DNA from: Acidobacteriota bacterium
GTDB lineage: Bacteria; Acidobacteriota; Blastocatellia; RBC074
Direction: 5' to 3'
NCBI GenBank assembly: GCA_016196035.1
Contig: JACPYM010000035.1
Span: 1-64,000 of the forward strand
DNA: 64,000 bases
The notes beneath the pieces were generated by a model. That model was not told where the DNA came from and searched no databases. It saw only the letters and a list, made by a program, of their open reading frames with translations. The position numbers were made by a program, and so were the translations under genes. Of this stretch, positions 18,288-27,490 are shown piece after piece (the first letter of the stretch is position 1; each line of letters opens with the position of its first letter).

Positions 18288-19172
18288 TTACCCCTTGGGT
18301 CGCCAGAACGGGTCGCCGCCCGGCAGGTATTGAATCGGCACTTCGGGCACAAAGGTCTTCAGCCACTTGGCGCACTCTTCCATCCCGCGTTCTTCCGAAG
18401 GGACGTGGCCGAGGATGATGAAGCCTTTCTTTTTACCGGCGGTCAGCACGTCGCGGGCGTATTCGATCCCTTCCCATTCGCGGGTTTCCCCGATGACGAG
18501 GACGTCTACGGCGGGGTTGTCGAGGGCGGCTTTGATGCCGGGGAAGTTGTTGAAGCCGGGCGAGAGGGCTACGCGGCGGACGAGGAGTTGCGGGTCGCCG
18601 ATGACGCGCAGCGCGCCTGCTTTGAGGCTGGTTTGCATGCTTTGCGCAAGCTGGGTGAGCGTCGTCGCAGGCAGCGTGAACTGGCGCCGCTGGTCAGGGG
18701 AAAGATACTTTTCCCAGCCCAGCGCGGCGGCCATACCGGTGAAGACGCCATCGGGTTGGCGTGCGTGCCAGTGATCGTGGAAGCGCCAAACGACGAGGCC
18801 GTTCTTTTCGATAAAGTTGCGCTTGGTTTCGTAAATCTCGCCGCTCAAGGTCGCCGTTTCGTCGTTGTGGTTATAAAACGTCGGTTCGTGGACGATGAGC
18901 AGGTTCAGCCCGGCGGCGTGGGAGCGCTGGCATACGTCAAGCGTGGCGCTGAACGAAGTCGCGATGCCTTTGACGGCGTTGTCGGGGTTGCCGATTTTGA
19001 AGGTGTCTACGGTATCTTTGCGCCACTCAACGCCGACCTGTTTTTGGATGCGTTCGATGACTTGGCGCGCGGTGAGGGCGGTGCAGGCCGACGCGCGGTT
19101 GACGGCGTAAAGTCCGGCTCCGGCGGCGGCGAGAAAGTGGCGGCGTGAATAGGGCGTGTGCAGTGCGTTCAT
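18288..19172 (-). CDS. Nif3-like dinuclear metal protein with Tat signal
   Basis: A 294-residue protein. The N-terminus has SRRHFLAAAGAGLYAVNRASA, a twin-arginine signal (RR at 10-11). The rest matches the Nif3/YbgI type: LLIVHEPTFYNH with metal-ligand His, FHDHWHARQPDG, VALSPGFNNF, VDVLVIGETREWEG and IILGHVPSEERGMEE. Nif3 proteins form hexameric rings with a dinuclear metal site, biochemical role unsettled. The start at 19172 is preceded by GAAAGGA. A longer frame runs into the repeat at 19263-19353 and is rejected. It is convergent with the pseudogene and divergent from recQ. Confidence 0.8.
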   Translation of the reverse strand: MNALHTPYSRRHFLAAAGAGLYAVNRASACTALTARQVIERIQKQVGVEWRKDTVDTFKIGNPDNAVKGIATSFSATLDVCQRSHAAGLNLLIVHEPTFYNHNDETATLSGEIYETKRNFIEKNGLVVWRFHDHWHARQPDGVFTGMAAALGWEKYLSPDQRRQFTLPATTLTQLAQSMQTSLKAGALRVIGDPQLLVRRVALSPGFNNFPGIKAALDNPAVDVLVIGETREWEGIEYARDVLTAGKKKGFIILGHVPSEERGMEECAKWLKTFVPEVPIQYLPGGDPFWRPKG

Positions 19173-19262
19173 GGATGTCCTTTCGTGCTCGTTGGAAAGT
19201 TGGTGAATGTTGTGGGGAAAGTATCGGCGGTGTGGTGCGTTTGGTAAAGGTGGTCTTGTTGT

Positions 19263-19353
19263 TGTCCGACAAGCTGCCAGCTTGTCGCTGTCTTGGCTGG
19301 CGAACAATGGGTGCCACTGCCAAGCGTTCGACAAGCTGGCAGCTTGTCGGACA
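19263..19353. repeat. Inverted repeat family 3, copy 1
   Basis: Perfect 25-base arms (19263-19287, 19329-19353) built on GTCCGACAAGCTGCCAGCTTG. Each arm is internally palindromic. The 41-base loop contains GGCTGGCGAACAATGGGT, also seen in the copy at 28954-29044. It lies in the 227-bp divergent gap between the Nif3-like gene and recQ, so it may sit between or over their promoters. Confidence 0.85.
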
Positions 19354-19399
19354 GTCGCAGGCAGTTGCAGGAAAACATTTGTGCTAGACTTCGCGCCGC

Positions 19400-21646
19400 A
19401 TGCCGACACTCACAGACGCTCAAACCGCGCTTGAACGCTACTTCAATTTCAGCCGCTTCCGCGAAGGGCAGGCCGAGGTGATTCGCGCCTTGTTTGATGG
19501 GGTCGACACCATCGCCGTGATGCCGACGGGCGGGGGGAAATCGCTCTGCTATCAATTGCCCGCCTTGTTGTTGCCGGGGACGACCATCGTGATTTCGCCG
19601 CTGATTGCCTTGATGAAAGATCAAGTGGATGCGCTCACCGCGCGTGAGATTGCGGCGACTTTCATCAACAGTTCGGTTTCGGTCGAAGAGCAACGCGCGC
19701 GCGTGCGGGCGATGCAGCAGGGCAAGTACAAGCTGGTTTACATCGCGCCGGAACGCTTCCGCAACGAACGCTTTGTCGAGGCCTTGCGCGGCGTCGAGGT
19801 GTCGCTGTTTGCGGTGGATGAGGCGCATTGCATTTCGCAATGGGGGCACGATTTCCGGCCCGATTACCGGCGGCTAAAAGAGGCCGTTGAGAAGATGACC
19901 CAAGCTGGCGAAAGGCCACAGGTCATCGCGTTGACGGCGACCGCTACGCCAGCGGTGCGCGAGGACATCGCCAAACAACTTGAATTGAAAAATCCTGCCA
20001 GCTTTGTCGCCGGGTTTGACCGGCACAACCTGACGCTGCGTGTGATCGGGTGCAAGAACGAGCACGAGCGCTTGAACCGTGCCGCGCAGATTGCCGAACA
20101 CGCAACCGGGCCAGGCATCATTTACGCCGCGACGCGCAAGGTGGTCGAAGAGGTCGCGGGCAAGTTGCAGGCGCGCGGGGTCAAGGTCATGGCCTATCAC
20201 GCGGGCCTCGGCGATCAGACGCGGGCGCGCATTCAGGAACGTTTCATGGGCGATGAACTCAAGGCCATCGTGGCGACCAATGCGTTTGGGATGGGCATTG
20301 ATAAAAGCGACCTGCGCTTTGTGACGCATTACAACGTGCCGGGTTCGATTGAGGCGTATTACCAGGAAGTCGGGCGCGCGGGTCGCGATGGCTTGCCGTC
20401 GGTGTGCACCTTGCTGTTCAACTACGTTGATAAGCGCGTGCACGAATTCTTTCTCGAAGGCAGCCATCCGGGGCGCGACATCATTGAAACGGTTTACAGT
20501 TGTCTCTTGGCGACGGGCTTGGAAACAGTGCGGCTGTCGGTCAAAGAACTGAGCGGACGCACGGGCATCAAAAACGAGATCGCCATCAATTCGGCGTTGG
20601 TGGCGTTGGAAAAAGCCGGGCATTTGGAACGTGTGAGCGGGATGGACGAGTCGCAATGGCGCGGCGCGCGGTTGGTGGATCGCGTTGGCGTGACCGAACT
20701 CCAAGTGGATTGGGGCGAGATGAAACGGCGCGAAGAACTGGATCGGCGTAAGCTGCGCGAGATGCTCGCTTATGCCTATCACGAAGAGTGTCTGCGCAAA
20801 TACATCTTGAAATACTTTGGCGACCGCAAAGAGGTAACGGGTTGCCGCTGTTCCAATTGTCATCCTGGCCTGTTCGTGCCGAAGATCGAGCCGGGCGAAT
20901 TGCAGGTGCAGTCCGCGCCAAATGACGCGGCGGTTATCGCCGAACCATCCGTCCCGCGCGCGTTGAGCCAAGTCGAGCATCTGGCCGTGCGCAAGATTCT
21001 GAGTTGCATTGCGCGGCTTGATGGCAAATACGGCAAAGGGACGGTCGCGGGCGTGCTGCGCGGTTCAAAAGCCAAAAGCATTCTCAGCCATCAACTCGAA
21101 CAGCTTTCGACCTACGGCATCTTGAGCGAATACTCGCAGGACGAACTGACGCGCTTCATCAACGCGCTGATCGTGGCGGGCTGCGTCAAACAGAGCGGCG
21201 GCGCTTACCCGACCATCAGCCTGTTGCCGCTGGGCAAAGAAGTGATGCACAACCGCGCGCGCGTCGAACTCGATCTGGAAGGCGTCGAGGCCGACACCAG
21301 CGAAGATTTCGACACCCTCGCCGACGTCAAACCGCGCAGCGAAACGCACGAACAGACTTACGAACTTTACAAACGCGGCTTGAACATTGCCGACATTGCG
21401 GCGGAACGTAATTTGAAACCGCTGACTATCGAACAGCATCTGGCCGAATTGCTCGAACAGGGGCGTGAGGTGCGCGTCGAAGATTTCGTCAACGAAGTGG
21501 ATCGCGCGTTGATCGAAAGCGCGGCGCGCGAACACGGCTTGGAAAAGCTGCGTCCGATCAAAGACGCTGTGCCGGAAAGCATCGGCTATACGGAAATTCG
21601 GTTTGTCGTGGCGGCGCTGCGGGCGCAACAGAAGGCGCAGGCTTGA
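19400..21646 (+). CDS. recQ: ATP-dependent DNA helicase RecQ
   Basis: A 748-residue RecQ-family 3'-5' helicase. Superfamily 2 motifs are [16 protein letters not shown] (Walker A, about 44-59), [15 protein letters not shown] (about 140-154), LTATATP and the motif V/VI region [16 protein letters not shown] with [12 protein letters not shown]. The zinc-binding cysteines lie in [14 protein letters not shown] and GCRCSNC (about 463-490), followed by RQC-like winged helix sequence. A C-terminal helix-turn-helix ([19 protein letters not shown], about 650-700) matches the HTH_40 type seen in many bacterial RecQs. Involved in recombination repair and fork restart. Divergent from the Nif3-like gene. 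Confidence 0.95.
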   Translation: MPTLTDAQTALERYFNFSRFREGQAEVIRALFDGVDTIAVMPTGGGKSLCYQLPALLLPGTTIVISPLIALMKDQVDALTAREIAATFINSSVSVEEQRARVRAMQQGKYKLVYIAPERFRNERFVEALRGVEVSLFAVDEAHCISQWGHDFRPDYRRLKEAVEKMTQAGERPQVIALTATATPAVREDIAKQLELKNPASFVAGFDRHNLTLRVIGCKNEHERLNRAAQIAEHATGPGIIYAATRKVVEEVAGKLQARGVKVMAYHAGLGDQTRARIQERFMGDELKAIVATNAFGMGIDKSDLRFVTHYNVPGSIEAYYQEVGRAGRDGLPSVCTLLFNYVDKRVHEFFLEGSHPGRDIIETVYSCLLATGLETVRLSVKELSGRTGIKNEIAINSALVALEKAGHLERVSGMDESQWRGARLVDRVGVTELQVDWGEMKRREELDRRKLREMLAYAYHEECLRKYILKYFGDRKEVTGCRCSNCHPGLFVPKIEPGELQVQSAPNDAAVIAEPSVPRALSQVEHLAVRKILSCIARLDGKYGKGTVAGVLRGSKAKSILSHQLEQLSTYGILSEYSQDELTRFINALIVAGCVKQSGGAYPTISLLPLGKEVMHNRARVELDLEGVEADTSEDFDTLADVKPRSETHEQTYELYKRGLNIADIAAERNLKPLTIEQHLAELLEQGREVRVEDFVNEVDRALIESAAREHGLEKLRPIKDAVPESIGYTEIRFVVAALRAQQKAQA

Positions 21647-21761
21647 GCGCGTTCGGAAAATCAGGTGCAGCCGGGAAAATGATGATGGTATGATGAGTTC
21701 CGTTTTTGGCGTTGCAACGCCGCTTCCAAAACACAAAGCCTTAGAAAGTGAGAAGTACAGA

Positions 21762-22286
21762 ATGACTACTGCTGCAACCGCACCGGCCCTGGCCAAGCGC
21801 AAAAGCGCGGGCGACAAATTGATTCGCACGATTGTGCTGACCGTCCAGCCGCTGACGCGCGAGGCCTTTGCACCCTACGGCGAACTGATCAACGAGCGCG
21901 GGCACATCGAATTAGACTTGGATGGCGGGCGCGCCAGCGTCTTTGCGCAAACCAACGAGGCGCATCCGTTCGAGTTCGATTTTCTGGGACGCCACTTGCG
22001 CACCGAACAGGTGTTTTCGCCGTTGGGCAATACTCAGTCCATCATTGCCGTCGCGCCGCCTTGCGCAGAAGGCACGGCGCTGCCGGACGAACGGCGGTTG
22101 GCGGCGTTTTTGGTGGATGGCTCGTGCGCCTTCAAATTACATCGCGGCACCTGGCACACCAGCGCGTTTCCGTTGGGCGAACGCGCGACCTTCCTGGTGC
22201 TGGATCGCGAAGGCACGCTCGAAGAGGATTACGATCTGCGCGATTTGAAAACGGCGCTGGGCGTCGTGGTCGAGATTCAACGTTAA
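21762..22286 (+). CDS. Ureidoglycolate lyase (AllA)-like protein
   Basis: A 174-residue cupin-type protein resembling ureidoglycolate lyase, which releases urea and glyoxylate from ureidoglycolate. Visible are LTREAFAPYGELI, AHPFEFDFLGRHLRTEQVF, IIAVAPP and HRGTWHTSAFPL, a typical AllA C-terminal histidine segment. No other allantoin-pathway gene is in the window, so the substrate may differ. The ATG at 21762 was chosen because upstream in-frame ATGs near 21690 would add sequence unlike the family. The Shine-Dalgarno is weak (GAGAAG). Confidence 0.7.
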   Translation: MTTAATAPALAKRKSAGDKLIRTIVLTVQPLTREAFAPYGELINERGHIELDLDGGRASVFAQTNEAHPFEFDFLGRHLRTEQVFSPLGNTQSIIAVAPPCAEGTALPDERRLAAFLVDGSCAFKLHRGTWHTSAFPLGERATFLVLDREGTLEEDYDLRDLKTALGVVVEIQR

Positions 22287-22290
22287 TAGT

Positions 22291-22312
22291 GGGACGGACT
22301 TTAGTCTGTCCT
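22291..22312. repeat. Small hairpin GGGACGGACT type
   Basis: Arms GGACGGACT and AGTCTGTCC pair with one mismatch around TT, immediately downstream of the AllA-like gene and before the lipoprotein RBS. There is no T-tract, so termination is uncertain. Confidence 0.5.
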
Positions 22313-22340
22313 ACCGATTTCATTCGGAGGAAGTTTATAA

Positions 22341-22688
22341 ATGCATCGTTTGTTTCCGCTCTTATTGATTTCAACTGCTGTGCTCGCCGGCGCGTGCCGC
22401 GAAAAGGCGCAGACGAATACGCCGCCCAATGCGCAAGCCGCGCCAACACCGGCGGCGGCTGTCGTCACCGTTTCGCCGCAACCTGCCGGTTCGGTCAATC
22501 CGAATCAAGCCGTCGCCGTGCCGGGGCAGATGCCGAAAAACCTGAACGACATACCGGAACGGTTGCGTCGTCCGTTGACGCTGGAAGAGATCAAGCAATT
22601 GCCGCCCGAAACGCGCGATATGATCCTGAAGGCCATTGGCCAGCCGGTGCCTACCGGATCACCCGCGCCTTCGCCCAAGAAGAAATAA
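22341..22688 (+). CDS. Small proline/alanine-rich lipoprotein
   Basis: A 115-residue protein with a lipoprotein signal peptide: RLFPLLLISTAVLAGAC, lipobox Cys at about residue 19. A Pro/Ala/Thr-rich low-complexity linker follows, then a short charged segment (ERLRRPLTLEEIKQLPPE). CGGAGGAAG lies 9 bases before the ATG. The gene is one base before atpZ and 217 bases before rmlD, so it is probably co-transcribed. Function unknown. Confidence 0.75.
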   Translation: MHRLFPLLLISTAVLAGACREKAQTNTPPNAQAAPTPAAAVVTVSPQPAGSVNPNQAVAVPGQMPKNLNDIPERLRRPLTLEEIKQLPPETRDMILKAIGQPVPTGSPAPSPKKK

Positions 22689-22901
22689 ATGCCGCGCAAA
22701 CTTTCCGAGGAAACCAAACTGGGGTTGGTTATGTCCGCCGGTATCGCCGTCGCGGGCAGTGTGATCGGCGGAACGTTGCTCGGCTATTACCTGGATGCCT
22801 GGCTGGGCACAGGGCCGTGGCTGTTGATCGTGGGCGTGATTCTCGGAACGGCGGGCGCGCTCATCTGGTTGTACCGGTTGGTCGCCCGCATACAACAATG
22901 A
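22689..22901 (+). CDS. AtpZ/AtpI-family small membrane protein
   Basis: A 70-residue protein with two hydrophobic helices (about 15-35 and 43-63). The pattern GLVMSAGIAVAGSVIGGTLL ... YYLDAWLGTGPWLLIVGVILG is typical of AtpZ/AtpI proteins that accompany F-type ATP synthase operons. No atp genes are seen nearby. It directly follows a lipoprotein gene and precedes rmlD by four bases. A lone copy may act independently of the ATPase. That is inference. Confidence 0.75.
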   Translation: MPRKLSEETKLGLVMSAGIAVAGSVIGGTLLGYYLDAWLGTGPWLLIVGVILGTAGALIWLYRLVARIQQ

Positions 22902-22905
22902 ACCT

Positions 22906-23769
22906 ATGAAAATTGCCATCACCGGCGCAGGTGGATTGGTTGGACAAAGCTTGCAGCAACATTGGGCGCGCACCTTCGCAACCGAATGCGAGGTGCGCGC
23001 CTTGTCGCATCAGGCTTTGGACATCACCGACGGCGCGGCGGTGCGCCACTGGTGCGAACGCGAACGCCCCACGCTGCTCATCAATTGCGCCGTCATTGAC
23101 GTAGACCTTTGCGAACGCGACCTCGCCCTGGCCCAAGCGGTCAACGTGGACGGGCCGCGCCACCTGGCCGCAGCAGCGGCGGACATTGGCGCGGAGGTGC
23201 TGCATTTCAGCACCAATTACGTATTTGACGGGCGCACCCAGGGGCGCGTTTATACGCAGGCGGACAAAGCCTCGCCGATCAACAACTACGGACGAACAAA
23301 ACTGGCGGGCGAACGGGCCGTGCAGACGGCCAATGCGCACAGTTACATCGTGCGCACGTCGTGGGTATTTGGGCCGGGCAAGGAAAGCTTCCTGGCAACG
23401 CTGCCGCGCAAGTTGCGCGCGGGTGAGCGTGTGCGGGCGATCACGGATGTGTGGGCGAGTGCGACGTATGTGAATGATCTGGTGGCGCGTGTGGCCGAAT
23501 TGCTGGCGCGGCGGCGTTACGGCGTTTATCACGTCGTCAACGGCGGTGTTTGTTCCTATCACGATTACGCGCTGGAATGCGCGCGGCTGCTTGGATTGGA
23601 TGAAGCAAGGATTTCCGCTTTGATCGAAGCCGTCAGCGAAGACGAGGCGCGGCGCTTGGCTGAACGACCGCGCTATACGCCGATGCAATGTTCGCTATCC
23701 GCCGAGTTGGGCCTGCCGCCGTTGTGTGATTGGCGGGCGGCCTTGGCGGCTTATGTTCAACAAAGCTAA
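22906..23769 (+). CDS. rfbD: dTDP-4-dehydrorhamnose reductase (RmlD-like)
   Basis: A 287-residue SDR of the RmlD/RfbD type, which reduces dTDP-4-keto-L-rhamnose to dTDP-L-rhamnose. Seen are MKIAITGAGGLVGQSL (nucleotide binding), NCAVIDVDLCERD, HFSTNYVFDG, the catalytic NNYGRTKLAGE (Tyr near 129, Lys near 133) and RTSWVFGPG. The partner rmlA/B/C genes are not in the window. Some SDRs of this form are annotated RmlD-like without rhamnose activity, so the exact sugar is not certain. Confidence 0.8.
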   Translation: MKIAITGAGGLVGQSLQQHWARTFATECEVRALSHQALDITDGAAVRHWCERERPTLLINCAVIDVDLCERDLALAQAVNVDGPRHLAAAAADIGAEVLHFSTNYVFDGRTQGRVYTQADKASPINNYGRTKLAGERAVQTANAHSYIVRTSWVFGPGKESFLATLPRKLRAGERVRAITDVWASATYVNDLVARVAELLARRRYGVYHVVNGGVCSYHDYALECARLLGLDEARISALIEAVSEDEARRLAERPRYTPMQCSLSAELGLPPLCDWRAALAAYVQQS

Positions 23770-23785
23770 AACGCGAGCGATACCG

Positions 23786-24598
23786 ATGTTAATGCGTCAT
23801 TACATTCCCGCGCCGCCGCTATCCGATTTTGTCGGCCTGTTCTGGCTTTACGAAGGCTATCGGCAGTCACATGCATTGGAACGCTGCCTGCCGACCGGCA
23901 CGACGGAACTGGTCATCAATTTGCGCGAAGACCGCGTGCGCATTTACGACCGGCAGGATGTGCGGCGCTTTCAAACCTTACCCGGCGCGCTGGTGTGCGG
24001 CACGCATTCGGAATTTTTCGTGATTGATACCGACGAGCAATTCGCCGTGCTGGGCGTGCATTTCAAACCGGGCGGCGCGTTCCCGTTTTTCAACCTGCCC
24101 GCCAGCGAAGTACGCAATCAACACGTTGCGCTGGCCGATCTGTGGGGCGCGCGGGCGGGCGAATTGCGCGAACGTTTGCTGGCCGCGCCCACGCCCGAAG
24201 CCAAGTTCCGTGTGCTCGAAACGATTTTGCTGGCCCAACTCGCGCGTCCGCTGGAGCGGCATCCAGCGGTGAAATTCGCCCTGCGGCACTTGCCGCGCGC
24301 ACGTTCGATGGCCGCCGTGACCGAGCAAATCGGCCTCAGTCGGCGCCGGTTCATTCAACTGTTTGACGCGCAGGTTGGGTTGACGCCGAAGCTATACGCC
24401 CGCGTGCAGCGCTTTCAGCAGGTGTTGCGCCTGACCCAGCGCCAGGCCGAAGTGGATTGGGCCGAGGTCGCGTTGCAATGCGGCTATTTCGATCAAGCGC
24501 ATTTCAGCCACGATTTCAAAGCCTTCTCCGGTTTCACGCCGACGGCTTATCTGGCGTTGCGCGGCGCGAACCTCAACCACGTGCGCTTGCCGGATTGA
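23786..24598 (+). CDS. AraC-family transcriptional regulator
   Basis: A 270-residue protein with an N-terminal sensor domain of about 150 residues (SDFVGLFWLYEGYRQSHALE, FAVLGVHFKPGGAFPFF) and a C-terminal AraC-type double helix-turn-helix. The latter includes ITEQIGLSRRRFIQLFDAQ-like and CGYFDQAHFSHDFKAFSGF motifs, the second being the AraC signature. The N-terminal type is seen in regulators next to small-molecule or efflux genes. A VOC protein and a TetA-like exporter lie downstream. The ATG at 23786 avoids overlap with rmlD. 23792 is an alternative. Confidence 0.8.
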   Translation: MLMRHYIPAPPLSDFVGLFWLYEGYRQSHALERCLPTGTTELVINLREDRVRIYDRQDVRRFQTLPGALVCGTHSEFFVIDTDEQFAVLGVHFKPGGAFPFFNLPASEVRNQHVALADLWGARAGELRERLLAAPTPEAKFRVLETILLAQLARPLERHPAVKFALRHLPRARSMAAVTEQIGLSRRRFIQLFDAQVGLTPKLYARVQRFQQVLRLTQRQAEVDWAEVALQCGYFDQAHFSHDFKAFSGFTPTAYLALRGANLNHVRLPD

Positions 24599-24650
24599 GC
24601 CGCAGTCAAATTTCTACAAGAGGAACCCAATGGTGGTGTGCCAGAATCGT

Positions 24651-24729
24651 CTTGCCCACGAAACCACACGAAGCAGCGCGAAGAAGAAACAAAACCTTCG
24701 TGTTTTCTTCGTGTGACTTCGCGGGCAAG
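24651..24729. repeat. Inverted repeat CTTGCCCACGAA type
   Basis: Arms 24651-24673 and 24707-24729 match at 20 of 23 positions (CTTGCCCACGAAACCACACG and complement). The right arm ends just before the Shine-Dalgarno of the VOC gene. It could act as a 5' leader hairpin but resembles other dispersed repeats here. Confidence 0.65.
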
Positions 24730-24753
24730 ATATTCGACCCAAAGGAGCATTGT

Positions 24754-25212
24754 ATGGCAGACAAAGTAAACCCCGTTCCCGCAGGCTTTCACACTGTGAC
24801 GCCGTATCTGATCGTTAATGATGGCCACCGCGCGCTGGCCTTTTATCAACAGGCGTTCGGTGCAACCGTAAACCACTTGGACACCATGCCTGATGGGAAA
24901 TTCCTGAACGCCGAATTCCGCATTGGCGATTCCAATCTGATGATGGGCGAGCACGAGAGGGACGCGCCCGAGGCTGGCAAATTGCCGCGCCTGAGCATTT
25001 ATCTTTACGTCCCGGATTCCGGTGCGCTGCAGGCGGCGGCCATTGCGGCGGGCGCGAAGGAAATCTACCCGGTCAGCACCAAGTTTTATGGCAATCGTGA
25101 AGGCGGCGTCGAAGACCCCTTCGGCATTACCTGGTGGATCAGCACGCACGTGGAAGATTTGACGCCCGAAGAAATGCTGCAACGCATGGCAGAGATGAAG
25201 CCGCCTTCATAA
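24754..25212 (+). CDS. VOC (glyoxalase/PhnB-like) family protein
   Basis: A 152-residue vicinal oxygen chelate-fold protein. Seen are VTPYLIVNDGHRALAFYQQA, MPDGKFLNAEFRIGDSNLMM, LYVPDSGALQAAAI and DPFGITWWIST, characteristic of the PhnB/YdeR-like subgroup, commonly metal-binding or antibiotic-binding proteins. AAAGGAG seven bases before the ATG fixes the start. The earlier in-frame region lies within the repeat and AraC gene. Confidence 0.8.
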   Translation: MADKVNPVPAGFHTVTPYLIVNDGHRALAFYQQAFGATVNHLDTMPDGKFLNAEFRIGDSNLMMGEHERDAPEAGKLPRLSIYLYVPDSGALQAAAIAAGAKEIYPVSTKFYGNREGGVEDPFGITWWISTHVEDLTPEEMLQRMAEMKPPS

Positions 25213-25236
25213 ACCAATCAACGTAGGGAGCAAAGA

Positions 25237-26478
25237 ATGCAAAATAAACCAGCGGCTGTCCGTTTCATCCTCGTCACCGTCTTGCTGGATATGCTTGGCA
25301 TCGGCCTGATTATCCCGGTACTGCCCAAGCTAGTGACCTCGCTTTATGGCGGCGATCTGAGCGAAGGCTCGCACGTCTTCGGCTGGTTTGTCGCTTCGTA
25401 TGCGCTGATGCAGTTTCTGTTCGCGCCGACGCTGGGCAATCTGAGCGATGCTTACGGACGGCGGCCTGTGTTGTTGGTGTCGCTGTTGGGCTCGAGCTTG
25501 GATTATCTGATGATGGCCTTTGTGCCGACTTGGAAATGGCTGTTTTTGGGGCGTGTCGTTTCCGGCGTGACGGGGGCGAATATCGCCGTCGCCAACGCCT
25601 ACATTGCGGATGTCACCTCGCCCGAAGAGCGTGCCAAGAGCTTCGGGCTACTCGGCGCGTGTTTTGGCGTAGGTTTCATCCTCGGCCCGGCGGTGGGCGG
25701 ATTGCTGGGGCAGTACGGCTTGCGCGTGCCGTTTCTGGCGGCGGCGGCCTTGAATCTGTGCAACACGCTGTACGGCTTTTTCGTGCTGCCCGAATCGCAC
25801 GCGCGCGCAAACCGGCGGCCTTTTGATTGGAGCCGCGTCAATCCGCTGGCTTCGTTGCGAACATTGGCGCGCTTTCCGGTCGTGCTGGGTTTGACGGCAA
25901 CCATCGCGCTCGACCGCATCGCGCACGATTCCTTGCCGAGCACTTGGGTGCTGTTCACAACGTATCGCTTCAACTGGACGGAATTACAGAATGGCATGTC
26001 GCTGACGCTGGTGGGCATTATGTTTGCCATGGTATCGGGTGTTTTGACGGGCAGGATTGTTGGCAAACTGGGCGAACGGCGCACGCTGATCTTTGGCTTG
26101 TGCGTCAGCGCCACGGGCTATTTGATGTATGGGCTGGCGACGCGCGGCTGGATGCTTTACGCCACCATCGCGGCCACCAGCATTGGCGGCGTCGCGGGCG
26201 CGGCGCTGATGGCGCTGATTACCAAACTGGTGCCCGCGAATGAACAAGGCGCGTTGCAAGGCGCGCTGGGCAGTGTGCAAAGCGTGGCGGCGATCATTGG
26301 GCCGTTGATGGCGACCAGTCTGTTTGGCTATTTCACATCACCGCGGGCGCCGGTGCATTTACCGGGCGCGGCGTTTTTGGCGAGTTCGCTGCTGGTGGTG
26401 ATTGCAATGTTGTTGGCGGTGCGCAGTGCGCCAGCAAGCCCCGTTGAGAAAGCGGAAGTCCGCGCCGCCGCGCTCTGA
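25237..26478 (+). CDS. MFS drug exporter, TetA-like
   Basis: A 413-residue major facilitator with 12 predicted helices. It opens with FILVTVLLDMLGIGLIIPVLP, the D-containing helix 1 motif of TetA-type drug:H+ antiporters. It also has loop 2-3 motif A GNLSDAYGRRPVLLVS (about 66-81) and motif C-like GACFGVGFILGPAVGGLLG (about 147-165). These features match the TCR/Tet group. Tetracycline itself is not certain as substrate. It follows the VOC gene by 24 bases with AGGGAG before the ATG. Confidence 0.8.
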   Translation: MQNKPAAVRFILVTVLLDMLGIGLIIPVLPKLVTSLYGGDLSEGSHVFGWFVASYALMQFLFAPTLGNLSDAYGRRPVLLVSLLGSSLDYLMMAFVPTWKWLFLGRVVSGVTGANIAVANAYIADVTSPEERAKSFGLLGACFGVGFILGPAVGGLLGQYGLRVPFLAAAALNLCNTLYGFFVLPESHARANRRPFDWSRVNPLASLRTLARFPVVLGLTATIALDRIAHDSLPSTWVLFTTYRFNWTELQNGMSLTLVGIMFAMVSGVLTGRIVGKLGERRTLIFGLCVSATGYLMYGLATRGWMLYATIAATSIGGVAGAALMALITKLVPANEQGALQGALGSVQSVAAIIGPLMATSLFGYFTSPRAPVHLPGAAFLASSLLVVIAMLLAVRSAPASPVEKAEVRAAAL

Positions 26479-26582
26479 TGAAGTGCGGCGATTGAGCTTT
26501 TTGAGCAAGCCCTCTAAGATCAACCGGCGGTTTTGGCAAGACTGAGCCTTGAATCAACAGCAACCTAACAAGGGAGTAACGT

Positions 26583-27191
26583 ATGAAGCGTGCTCAATCA
26601 AATGGCTTTTTCTATTCTTCCGTTCGCACAGTTCTGGTTTTGGCTATTTCATCTTTGCTCTCCCAGGTTTCACCAAGCACAACTGCTGCCAATTCGTACT
26701 TGCCAGCTAAATTTCAAACACAAGAACCAATAAAAAGAAAACTATCGCTCGCCTATGATCCTCCTCCGGTCATTAAGTTGACCCGAATCAGCGGCGTTGA
26801 TTCAGCAGATTTCCCGAATGATTTTGAAGTTGAGATCAAAAACATAGGGGACAAGCCCATCTATTTTATGTATTTGTACCTCGATTTGCCTGAGGTTGAA
26901 ATTGGCGGATCACACTGGGTGTTTATCATTCAATATGGCAGAGGCGAATTGCTCGAGTTGAGGAACACAGCCAACGCGGACGATGTGCCAATCAAACCTG
27001 GCGAGGTGCATACTCTCAAGATACCAACGAATCAACTGAATAACTTTGCCAAACTTATGAAAGAGTTGGAGCCCACGAGAAGTGAAGCCCTTAAAATTAC
27101 CAAAGTGCAGCTTAGTCCGTTCCTGATTAATTTTGGCGATGGCACGGGTTACATTCTTGGCAAACCAAATGGTAAGCAAGTCGGTCAATAG
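26583..27191 (+). CDS. Secreted protein of unknown function
   Basis: A 202-residue protein with a predicted signal peptide (SSVRTVLVLAISSLLSQV). No family was recognised. The middle (FPNDFEVEIKNIGDKPIYFM and LYLDLPEVEI) reads like an immunoglobulin-type beta domain. The sequence is distinctly less GC-rich than its neighbours (roughly 45%), with A/T-ending codons, suggesting a different history. AACAAGGGAG lies upstream of the ATG. Confidence 0.7.
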   Translation: MKRAQSNGFFYSSVRTVLVLAISSLLSQVSPSTTAANSYLPAKFQTQEPIKRKLSLAYDPPPVIKLTRISGVDSADFPNDFEVEIKNIGDKPIYFMYLYLDLPEVEIGGSHWVFIIQYGRGELLELRNTANADDVPIKPGEVHTLKIPTNQLNNFAKLMKELEPTRSEALKITKVQLSPFLINFGDGTGYILGKPNGKQVGQ

Positions 27192-27490
27192 CCCAATCAA
27201 GAAGCTGGAATTCAAAATAACCTGAAGCATTCCTCTTACTGCTATGACGCAAACTGCTAGGCCTTAGCTTGACGCCAGCGGACGGCGTGCAGTAAAAGTC
27301 CGGCGCGGCGGTGCTGCTCCCGCCTGACCTTCTGACCGGATGCCCGCGCGTTCCGGCCTGTGCGAGGGTAAAGGGGATGGATGTCCTCGAGTTTGGTAGA
27401 CATTGTTGATTGGCTACTCATCTTTTGGTTCGGAGTGGGCCACGGCGCGCGGGGTTGTGGTTTGTTCCGGGCACGTGAGGAGAGTCAACA
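27192..27490. other. Intergenic region, no gene found
   Basis: About 300 bases between the secreted protein and the BtrH-like gene. Small hairpins such as CGCCAGCGGACGGCG appear, but no ORF, tRNA, recognised riboswitch or family repeat. AGGAGAG lies just before the ATG at 27491. Confidence 0.5.

Noticed and set aside
18150-19148. 329-codon plus-strand ORF opposite the Nif3-like gene
   Set aside because: It starts in repeat B and has no family resemblance. The minus strand shows the Nif3 motifs.
27192-27490. Possible riboswitch before the BtrH-like gene
   Set aside because: Several G-rich hairpins are present but none matches a known riboswitch core.
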